This document shows positions 35,188-42,267 of a DNA stretch of 64,000 bases, one piece after another. The notes beneath the pieces were generated by a model, which had not been told where the DNA came from, searched no databases, and was given only the letters and a program-made list of their open reading frames with translations. Where the stretch lies: NCBI GenBank assembly GCA_017550335.1, contig JAFZPM010000014.1:62001-126000 (forward strand), written 5' to 3'. The stretch comes from Paludibacteraceae bacterium. GTDB taxonomy: Bacteria; Bacteroidota; Bacteroidia; Bacteroidales; Paludibacteraceae. The position numbers were made by a program, and so were the translations under genes. Position 1 is the stretch's first letter. Each line of letters begins with the position of its first letter.

Positions 35188-37068
35188 ATGGAAGAGAACA
35201 CGATACACTCCCTTCTAATCGATCTAGAGTTGCCTGACGACGGGCAACTCGAGGTGACGGCACGCGCGAACGAAATCTACGAGGAGGCGATTCTCCCCAC
35301 GATCGACCGCATCATCTGTCAGTTGGGCGAGACGAACGATTTGATCATAGACGATAAGATCGACATCGACTTGGGGGAGGTTGAGGTCGCCGACATCCCC
35401 TTCAAGTTGGAGGAACTCCTAACACAGGAACTCAGGCGAAGGATGCAACTGCGGGAAACGCACCCACTCCCACACGGAGCGAAACCGTCCCCCGCAAACG
35501 CCAACGAACCAAGGCAGCAGGGGTCACACCCATCTTCCGAAGCTGCGGCAACACTCTCCACAAACACTATCCATCCAAGAGAGCAAGGAACATACCCTTC
35601 CGCAGAAGGTGCGACACCACTCTCCACAAACGTCACCGCTTCAAAGCGACAGGGGACGAACCCGACCCAGGAAGGAACGTTCCCTGCGACAAGGGAGACC
35701 ATACTTCCACAACTCATCCGTTTCCTACGAGACGAAGAGATTCCGTGGCAGTATGATGTCGAGGCGTTCGACGCCACCTCCTACCTATCGGAAGCAATCC
35801 TCACCATCGTGGGAGACGACGAGGCGTTTTTCAGGCTTCTCGACACCGCAAGGAACGACAAACGGGTGCTTTGGAGATTGCTCTCCATGGCAAACCCGTC
35901 CACACTCATCCGCCTTCACGACGCGATACTCCCACTCGGCACCGCCTCCACAAAGCGCACCAGACACGACGGAGAGGCTTCGGGACGTGAGGAAGGGAAC
36001 AAGCTTCAAGGGGGGAATCTCCATGGAGAGGACACCCCGTCAAACGAAAAGGTTTTAAGGCATCACGCCCATCAGCTCATCCACACCCTCCTGACACAAT
36101 TGGCGGCGTTGATGGAGCACTACGGCATAGGTACATCGGAGAGCCTCAACACCCTGTTCGTAAGGATCAGGGAAGAACTAGCGAAAGGCGCAGACCCGTC
36201 CACCAAAGGACAAGGGGAAGGAACGGAGAGAGAAGCCGAGGACACGGACTCGCATCCCGCAGACGAGAAGAGTGTGTTCCAAAGTCCGACTTCCACGAAC
36301 CACTCCGCCTTCCTGGCACAATTGTCGGCGTTGATGGAGCGGTACAGCATAGGTCCGTCGGAGAGCCTCAACACCCTGCTCGAAAGGATCAGGGGGGAGT
36401 ACGCCACACAAATCATATCCTCCTTCGGGGAAAGGAAAACGAAGGCGGAAAGGGCTGGGAAACCCTCCGAACGGAGAACAAATGGCGACACGATACGAGA
36501 CATGCTGTTGGAGATCGAACGACAAAGCATCGAAGAGAGCCAAGCAGGTCCACTCCCCCGCAGAATCCACGTCAACGACGCTGGGATCGTGCTCCTGCAC
36601 CCCTTCCTCACCGCCTACTTCTCGCAGTTGGGACTCATCGACGAGGAGAAACGGTTCAAGTCTTTCGAGGACCAGAAACGGGCCGTCCATTTGCTCAAAT
36701 ACCTCTCTGGTGACGAGGCGACACACTACAGCCACCGGCTGACGTTGGAGAAGATAATGTGTGGTTTTCCACCCGACTTCCCGATGGAACATGAGTTCCA
36801 GATCACCGAAGAGGAGCGGCAGGAGTCGGAAGCGATGATCGCCTCGCTCTGCCAATACTGGAGACCCCTGAAAGGCACCTCCATGGAGGGCCTACAACAC
36901 TCCTTCCTGCTTCGCCACGGCACAATCGAACAATCCGACGACACATGGATCGTACGGGTGGAGGGCAGTGCGATCGACATCCTACTGGAAGACCTGCCGT
37001 GGGAGATCTCCACGATCCTCCTACCTTGGATGGAACCGATGATATTAGTAGAATGGCAACAAGAATGA
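35188..37068 (+). CDS. eCIS tape-measure protein (Cis14-like)
   Basis: A 626-residue protein. The N-terminus (LIDLELPDDGQLEVTARANE, then ILPTIDRIICQLGE and IDIDLGEVEVADIP) and the C-terminal region (IHVNDAGIVLLHPFLTAYFS, LPWEISTILLPWM) match the contractile injection system tape-measure family. The N-terminus is likely to contact the spike end and the protein sets tube length. Between the ends is a repetitive region: residues about 108-168 contain three copies of a 20 to 24 residue Ser/Thr/Pro-rich unit, and residues about 303-330 and 377-404 are near-identical copies (see entries). Such internal repeats would alter length directly. It precedes the ATPase by 13 bases and is probably co-transcribed. 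Confidence 0.86.
   Translation: MEENTIHSLLIDLELPDDGQLEVTARANEIYEEAILPTIDRIICQLGETNDLIIDDKIDIDLGEVEVADIPFKLEELLTQELRRRMQLRETHPLPHGAKPSPANANEPRQQGSHPSSEAAATLSTNTIHPREQGTYPSAEGATPLSTNVTASKRQGTNPTQEGTFPATRETILPQLIRFLRDEEIPWQYDVEAFDATSYLSEAILTIVGDDEAFFRLLDTARNDKRVLWRLLSMANPSTLIRLHDAILPLGTASTKRTRHDGEASGREEGNKLQGGNLHGEDTPSNEKVLRHHAHQLIHTLLTQLAALMEHYGIGTSESLNTLFVRIREELAKGADPSTKGQGEGTEREAEDTDSHPADEKSVFQSPTSTNHSAFLAQLSALMERYSIGPSESLNTLLERIRGEYATQIISSFGERKTKAERAGKPSERRTNGDTIRDMLLEIERQSIEESQAGPLPRRIHVNDAGIVLLHPFLTAYFSQLGLIDEEKRFKSFEDQKRAVHLLKYLSGDEATHYSHRLTLEKIMCGFPPDFPMEHEFQITEEERQESEAMIASLCQYWRPLKGTSMEGLQHSFLLRHGTIEQSDDTWIVRVEGSAIDILLEDLPWEISTILLPWMEPMILVEWQQE
35511..35690 (+). repeat. Three tandem units in the tape-measure gene
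   Basis: The segments RQQGSHPSSEAAATLSTNT, REQGTYPSAEGATPLSTNV and KRQGTNPTQEGTF are three successive copies of one unit (Arg/Lys-x-Gln-Gly-Ser/Thr-x-Pro). The first two share the DNA word CTCTCCACAAACA/G. Together they form a Ser/Thr/Pro-rich linker at residues about 108-168. Confidence 0.75.
36095..36400 (+). repeat. Duplicated 83-base segment in the tape-measure gene
   Basis: About 81 bases at 36095-36175 recur at 36317-36400 with few differences. They encode QLAALMEHYGIGTSESLNTL and QLSALMERYSIGPSESLNTL, each followed by a similar RIR motif. The copies lie 222 bases (74 codons) apart, in frame. High DNA similarity suggests a recent duplication. Confidence 0.85.
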
Positions 37069-37081
37069 TAATAAAGAGACG

Positions 37082-38404
37082 ATGACAAACAATGAATTTT
37101 TAAACAATGAGCTGAGATGGCTGGCAGAAGTGATTGTCACCCGCATGAAGCTCTACTTCAACCAAGAGACGGCAATCAGAGACATCATGGAGATCAAGCC
37201 GCAACCGATCAGCGGAGAGCAAGGAGCTTACGCCGCCTTTATCAGCAAAAACGGCTTCGGATACGAGGAGCGGCTGGGTCTGATCCTCTCCTTTGTGCCC
37301 CTGCTCAAGCCACAGCTTCTGGACTGCTTCAATGTGAAGAACTCAGACACCGGGCAACGATTCGTAGAGTTCGGTTGCGAAGAGAGAGACAACATACTAC
37401 TACCGACCCTCTCCACCCTATACTTCATACTTTGCGGAGACGATGTAGAACGGAGGATCATCCTGATGGGAGCCTTCTCCCGTCATCCGACATTCACCCA
37501 CTCCGCCTATTTCCCCAACAACTCCCGGCAAAGCCAGAACCTACCCACGCTACAACCGTCCGACGAGTTGACGGAGACCCTGATCTTCGAACGCAAGTTC
37601 GTGCCTGCCTTCACCTCGGACTTCCCCGCAAGGAAGCTGACAACGGAGCGGTCGTGGGACGAGCTCGTGCTCGACGAAAAAACCATGAAGATGGTGAACG
37701 AGATACGCCTCTGGGTAGAATACGGCGACCGAATCAGGGGAGAGTGGCAACTAGGGAAGGTGATCAAACCAGGGTTCAGGGTGCTCTTCTACGGTCCGTC
37801 GGGAAGTGGCAAGACCTTCACCGCAAGCCTTCTGGGCAAGGTGACAGGCAAGGACGTCTACTGCATAGACCTCTCCATGGTCGTCTCCAAGTACATCGGA
37901 GAGACGGAGAAAAACCTATCGAAAGTGTTCCAATTGGCGGAAGACAAAGACTGGATTCTCTTCTTCGACGAGGCTGATGCGCTCTTCGGGAAACGAACCG
38001 GGCTGAAAGACGCACACGACAGATATGCGAACCAAGAGGTGGCCTACCTGTTACAGAGAGTGGAGGATTATAGGGGACTCGTGGTCCTCTCCACTAACCT
38101 GAAAACCAATATGGACGAAGCCTTTTCGCGAAGGTTCCAGAGCGTCATCCGCTTCCCGATGCCCGATGCGGAGCAGCGTGAACAACTATGGCGCAACACC
38201 TTCTCCCCACAGTGCGTTTTCGACGAGGAGACCGACCTGAAGGAGATCGCGAAGAGACACGAACTAGCGGGAGGATCTATCCTCAACGTGGTGCAATACG
38301 CTTCCGTCATGGCGATGAGCCGGGGCGAAAAGATGATCCGAAACGCCGACATCATAGAGGGTATCAGAAGGGAGTTCCAAAAGGACGGCAAGATGATGAG
38401 GTGA
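37082..38404 (+). CDS. eCIS AAA+ ATPase (Cis15-like)
   Basis: A 440-residue protein with an N-terminal domain of about 180 residues and a C-terminal AAA+ module. Walker A is GPSGSGKT (residues 238-245), Walker B is WILFFDEADALF with Asp296 and Glu297, sensor-like STNLKTNMDEAFSRRF provides the arginine finger region (Arg350 or Arg351). Afp15-type ATPases of eCIS are needed for assembly of full particles. It follows the tape-measure gene by 13 bases. The C-terminus has the helical lid typical of AAA+ proteins. Confidence 0.93.
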   Translation: MTNNEFLNNELRWLAEVIVTRMKLYFNQETAIRDIMEIKPQPISGEQGAYAAFISKNGFGYEERLGLILSFVPLLKPQLLDCFNVKNSDTGQRFVEFGCEERDNILLPTLSTLYFILCGDDVERRIILMGAFSRHPTFTHSAYFPNNSRQSQNLPTLQPSDELTETLIFERKFVPAFTSDFPARKLTTERSWDELVLDEKTMKMVNEIRLWVEYGDRIRGEWQLGKVIKPGFRVLFYGPSGSGKTFTASLLGKVTGKDVYCIDLSMVVSKYIGETEKNLSKVFQLAEDKDWILFFDEADALFGKRTGLKDAHDRYANQEVAYLLQRVEDYRGLVVLSTNLKTNMDEAFSRRFQSVIRFPMPDAEQREQLWRNTFSPQCVFDEETDLKEIAKRHELAGGSILNVVQYASVMAMSRGEKMIRNADIIEGIRREFQKDGKMMR

Positions 38405-38448
38405 CGGAACATTCACCTGTAACGTTCCATGAGTAAAGGGATAGCGGT

Positions 38449-39060
38449 TCACAGAATCCCCGCAAATTCGAACATCCCACGATATGCCTCCACCTTCTTC
38501 TCTAGGCTCAGCGGATAGGCGCGCGAGGAGGAGGGCAGGCGAAACAAAACAGTGTCACCGCACAACGGGACATGGGTACCGACCTTAGGCAACTCCGGCA
38601 ACGAGAAGGAGTCCACAAGGTTCTGCGTGGCCTTCTCGCCCGTGGTGACCACCACCTTGCAGGAAGGGATCCGTTTCAGAAGAACCTCAACATCCGTCAG
38701 CTCCACCACCTCCAGAAACTTGTCCGAGGCATTATCCTTCAGCCGTCTGACCGCCGTGGCCGTGTCATAATAGCCGATGCCGGTCTGCTGGAGGAACGCC
38801 ACGATGCGCTCCAGGCAGAAACGCTTCCGACCGCTTTCCACAAAATAGTCCTTCTCCCCGAAAAAGAGGGAACCCATAATGCGCCAGTGGTCATTGATGA
38901 AATTAGGATAGAAGAAGTCCATGCACCAACGGGCTCTCGGCGGAGGGAAACTACCAAGGAAAAGCACCTTCGCGGAGGGCGGCAAGAAGGGCTTCAGCGG
39001 ATGATACTCCACCGAACCGGTCGATCGCTCAATATGTTGGATGTCCAGCATTACAGACAT
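38449..39060 (-). CDS. Uracil-DNA glycosylase superfamily protein
   Basis: A 203-residue protein of the uracil/hypoxanthine-DNA glycosylase superfamily. VLFLGSFPPPRAR (about residues 33-45) is the usual first active-site segment; IGYYDTATAVRRLKD and the RLPSSSRA segment near residue 175 correspond to the other conserved regions. Such enzymes remove deaminated bases as the first step of base excision repair. The exact subfamily is uncertain. It is convergent with the eCIS ATPase gene, 44 bases apart. Confidence 0.8.
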   Translation of the reverse strand: MSVMLDIQHIERSTGSVEYHPLKPFLPPSAKVLFLGSFPPPRARWCMDFFYPNFINDHWRIMGSLFFGEKDYFVESGRKRFCLERIVAFLQQTGIGYYDTATAVRRLKDNASDKFLEVVELTDVEVLLKRIPSCKVVVTTGEKATQNLVDSFSLPELPKVGTHVPLCGDTVLFRLPSSSRAYPLSLEKKVEAYRGMFEFAGIL

Positions 39061-39366
39061 TAGACTTTAGGCTTTAGACATTAAACTTTAGTTTTGGCAA
39101 ATATACGATTAATCCATGAGGGATGCGCATAAGGAGGCATTCCGTCTTTCACCGATTCATAAACATACCATTAGTACATGTCATTCATTGATAATAATTA
39201 AGAAAAATAGGGGGGGGTGATTTTTAGATTAAATAATTGGGTCAATCGATAGAACAAGAATTATCTTTGACTGATTGTCTAATAATAGGCACTACTTATT
39301 CTGATGGTTAACGGGTCTTACGTCACGAGTGAGACATAATTTCAAGATCCTCAAAACGAATAGATT
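39061..39366. promoter_or_regulatory. Intergenic region with lipoprotein promoter
   Basis: This 306-base region holds TTGG at 39237-39240 and TATCTTTG at 39262-39269, spacer 21, a fair plus-strand promoter for the lipoprotein gene. TATATTTG reads on the minus strand at 39105-39098 and may be the -7 element of the glycosylase gene, though no -33 partner is clear. A run of eight G residues lies at 39210-39217. Direct repeats of an ACTTTAG/TTTAGAC word lie at 39061-39092. Confidence 0.5.
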
Positions 39367-40314
39367 ATGAGAAAAATTTTCACGTACAACAAATTCGCTT
39401 GCCTTGCGACCGCACTGGCAACAATGTTTGTCCTCTCCTCTTGTGGTGACGACGACAACGATGACAATGACAACAATAGTTGCAATTGTAACAACAACGA
39501 ACAATACACGAATACCGTAGACAAAGCTATCGTAGCAGACGAGGCTGATGTGATGGTGAATTGGAAGTGTGTATCCAACAATGGCTATGCTATATCTAAA
39601 GGGAAAGCCTTAAAACACAATTGGATGGACGACGTAAATGACAAAAACTATTGTTTTCTCGATGCAGAATCAGGATTTGAATACGTCATAAATAGTTACA
39701 ACAAAACCACGGAAAAAATTCTTGCAGCATCATGGAAATACTCCAACGGATATATCTACATATACGAAGAAGGAGAAAAACATATCTACACCATCATCTC
39801 ACTGACAAAGACGGAAATGGTTATTCGAGAAAGGTTTGGAGATGAGACAACAGGAGAATACTATGACTACTCTTTCATAAAAGTTGACGAATCCATCGAC
39901 GAATACATCAGGCAGAAAAACAGCCAACAGGACAAGAACAAATCTTTAGAAATTGAAGCAATCAGCGGTAGAGAATACAAGTTCAGCAACGAGACGCTAG
40001 GCATAGGAGGAACACTCAAAGTTATCAGCACATCCGTCACCGGCGATTCCAAAAAAGTCACATTCAGTATCATAACAAATGATGGGCGGAATCAAGGTGA
40101 ATTCACTTTGGGAGATGGTGCTTCGGATTGCTCATATCTGATGTGGGATGGGTCATCGTTCTTGACCGTTTTCCAAGCTAATGCGGTCGCAAATGCAAAC
40201 ATGATTGCAATATGTCTGCCAAGAAGTTCTTCCCAAGTCACGATTATATCTCCATCAACACATACAATTTTGGGAAGAAGTGGCGCCACTGACACCTATT
40301 TCTGGCAAGAATAG
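39367..40314 (+). CDS. Lipoprotein of unknown function
   Basis: A 315-residue protein with a lipoprotein signal: positively charged start, hydrophobic stretch and LSSC lipobox with Cys26 as the lipid site. The following region is rich in Asp and Asn with a CNCNNN patch, typical of the acidic export motif of surface-exposed Bacteroidetes lipoproteins. The remaining sequence contains a tyrosine-rich middle and no family I recognise. It stands alone with its own promoter and terminator, and has AT-richer codons than its neighbours. Confidence 0.75.
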   Translation: MRKIFTYNKFACLATALATMFVLSSCGDDDNDDNDNNSCNCNNNEQYTNTVDKAIVADEADVMVNWKCVSNNGYAISKGKALKHNWMDDVNDKNYCFLDAESGFEYVINSYNKTTEKILAASWKYSNGYIYIYEEGEKHIYTIISLTKTEMVIRERFGDETTGEYYDYSFIKVDESIDEYIRQKNSQQDKNKSLEIEAISGREYKFSNETLGIGGTLKVISTSVTGDSKKVTFSIITNDGRNQGEFTLGDGASDCSYLMWDGSSFLTVFQANAVANANMIAICLPRSSSQVTIISPSTHTILGRSGATDTYFWQE

Positions 40315-40334
40315 AAATAACCCTACCACAAACG

Positions 40335-40364
40335 AAAGGCGGACCACTCAGATCCGCCTTTTTT
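40335..40364 (+). terminator. Rho-independent terminator after the lipoprotein gene
   Basis: A 9-base-pair stem AAAGGCGGA (40335-40343) with TCCGCCTTT (40353-40361) is followed by further T residues. It ends the lipoprotein transcript. The neighbouring bases 40383-40418 hold AT-rich TTAATTCTTAATT-type words. Confidence 0.85.
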
Positions 40365-40409
40365 ATTGTCAACACAGCCAATAAATTCTTAACTCTTAAT
40401 TCTTAATTT

Positions 40410-40883
40410 TTAATTCTCCAAATAATTCAACAACCCCTCGCACGCATCCTCCAGCAGGTCCATCACATGGGTGAAGCCAGCCGAGCCGCCATAATAGGGG
40501 TCTGGCACGTAGGTGTCGTGCATCAGGATGCAGAACTCGGTCATTTGGTGGATCTTCTTGCGTTGCTCGTCGGTGTGGGTCTTGTCCATCAGCGACTCCA
40601 CATTATCGTCGTCCATCCCCACGATGATATCAAAATCATCAAAGTCATTGAAGAGGACCGGTCGCGAGATGGAGGTCACGTCATAGCCCCGCACCTTCGC
40701 GGCGGCGATCATACGCGGGTCGGCAGGTTCGCCCGCATGGTAGTTCAGGATGCCGGCGGAGTCCACCATGTAGTGGTCCGCCAAACCCTTGCGCTCCAGC
40801 AACGCCTTCATCACAGCCTCAGCGGCTGCGGAACGGCAGATATTGCCCAAGCAGACAAAAAGAATGCGTTTCTTTCCCATCAT
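40410..40883 (-). CDS. Low-molecular-weight protein-tyrosine phosphatase
   Basis: A 157-residue cytosolic phosphatase. The phosphate-binding loop VCLGNICRS (Cys11 to Arg17) begins the protein, and the general acid lies in VPDPYYGG near residue 128. Members remove phosphate from tyrosine residues, often on kinases controlling capsule or exopolysaccharide export, though no such kinase is nearby here. It follows the DEAD-box gene by 6 bases, so both are probably one transcript. Confidence 0.93.
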   Translation of the reverse strand: MMGKKRILFVCLGNICRSAAAEAVMKALLERKGLADHYMVDSAGILNYHAGEPADPRMIAAAKVRGYDVTSISRPVLFNDFDDFDIIVGMDDDNVESLMDKTHTDEQRKKIHQMTEFCILMHDTYVPDPYYGGSAGFTHVMDLLEDACEGLLNYLEN

Positions 40884-40889
40884 CTACGG

Positions 40890-42200
40890 TTATTGGTTGT
40901 GACCCGGGTTCTTACGTCTATGGTGGTGCGATCCCCCACTCTTCTTAGGGGCGTCACCCTGATTGGCACTCTTCGCACCGTTTCCTTTCGGACGGTGGTG
41001 GAACTTGCGGCCATCCCCGCCATGTCTGGAGCGTCCGCCATCCTTCTTAGGGTTATAGGCAGGCGCCTCACCCAAGCCTTCCGGCAACGGATATTTCTCT
41101 ACCTCCTTCTGGAGGAACTTCTCGATACGTTGGAAACGGAACTGGTCCATCTCGGAGATGAAGGTAATGCCGGCGCCCTCCTTCTGGGCACGGGCCGTAC
41201 GTCCGATACGGTGGATATAATCCTCCGCGTCATGCGGCACGTCGTAGTTGAGCACCACATCGACGTTCTCGATGTCGATACCCCTCGATATGATGTCGGT
41301 AGCCACCAAGATATTTACCTTACCGCTCTTGAAGTCGAGCAAAGCCTGGTCGCGCTCCGGCTGTTCCAGATCCGAATGGATCTCCACCGCGCGCAGTTTC
41401 ATTCTACGCAGGCTACGGGCCACCTCCTTCACCTTCTGCTTGGAGGAGGAGAATACGATGATCTTCTCGTCTTTCTTATCGGCGAACAGGGATTGAACCA
41501 GAGCGAGCTTCTGCGTCTCATAGCAAACATACGCACCCTGTGTGACGCCATCCGCCGGTTTGGAGGTGGCGATGTTCACCATGACCGGATCACGGAGGAT
41601 CGACTCCGCCAGCTTCTTGATCTTAGGCGGCATGGTGGCTGAGAACATGATGGTTTGCCTATCCGCAGGAAGTTTTTTCACGATTTGTATGATGTCGTCG
41701 AAGAAACCCATGTCGAGCATACGGTCCGCCTCGTCGAGCACGAAGTAGCTGACGCGTGAGAAATCCACGTTGTCCAGACTGATGTGTGAGATCAGACGTC
41801 CCGGCGTCGCCACGACGAAATCAGCGCCCAACTGCATGGCGCGCTTCTGCTGGTCCCAAGCCCCCGCATCATTTCCTCCATAGACCGCCACCGAGGAGAT
41901 CGGAAGGAAGTAGGAGAAGCCCTCCAACTGCTGGTCGATCTGCTGCGCCAGCTCGCGCGTAGGCGACATGATGATCGCGTTCACAGCATCCTCAGGATGT
42001 TTCTCCTTCAACATCTTATTCAACAATGGGAGGAGGAAAGCGGCCGTCTTACCCGTACCCGTCTGGGCACACGCAATCACATCCTTACCTTCCATGATCA
42101 CAGGAATCGCTTGCTCCTGCACTGGAGTCATCTCCTTGAAATTCATCACATTCAGACCGTCCATCAAGGCGGGCTCCAAATTCAATTCTTCAAACTTCAT
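40890..42200 (-). CDS. DEAD-box RNA helicase, RhlE-like
   Basis: A 436-residue ATP-dependent RNA helicase. Q motif MTPVQEQAIP, motif I AQTGTGKTAAF, Ia PTRELAQQ, II DEAD (VLDEADRML), III SAT, and motif VI HRIGRTARA are all present. The C-terminal 70 residues are rich in Gly, Lys, Arg and His, a tail that usually binds RNA or ribosomes. These helicases act in ribosome assembly and mRNA decay, above all in the cold. A TATTTTTG word at 42256-42249 on the minus strand may be its -7 promoter element. Confidence 0.95.
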   Translation of the reverse strand: MKFEELNLEPALMDGLNVMNFKEMTPVQEQAIPVIMEGKDVIACAQTGTGKTAAFLLPLLNKMLKEKHPEDAVNAIIMSPTRELAQQIDQQLEGFSYFLPISSVAVYGGNDAGAWDQQKRAMQLGADFVVATPGRLISHISLDNVDFSRVSYFVLDEADRMLDMGFFDDIIQIVKKLPADRQTIMFSATMPPKIKKLAESILRDPVMVNIATSKPADGVTQGAYVCYETQKLALVQSLFADKKDEKIIVFSSSKQKVKEVARSLRRMKLRAVEIHSDLEQPERDQALLDFKSGKVNILVATDIISRGIDIENVDVVLNYDVPHDAEDYIHRIGRTARAQKEGAGITFISEMDQFRFQRIEKFLQKEVEKYPLPEGLGEAPAYNPKKDGGRSRHGGDGRKFHHRPKGNGAKSANQGDAPKKSGGSHHHRRKNPGHNQ

Positions 42201-42267
42201 TATAAACTATATTCTGCTCTATTCTTCCAAAATTTCCGCGAAGTTAATCAAAAATATGGGAAAGATA

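Noticed and set aside
17917..38404. The locus as a prophage
   Set aside because: No capsid, terminase, portal, integrase or lysis gene is present; the baseplate, ATPase, tape measure and DUF4255 genes fit an eCIS.
17917..38404. The locus as a type VI secretion system of Bacteroidetes
   Set aside because: No TssB/TssC pair, no TssJ/L/M or TssK, no ClpV; the sheath is a single large protein and the ATPase is of the Afp15 type.
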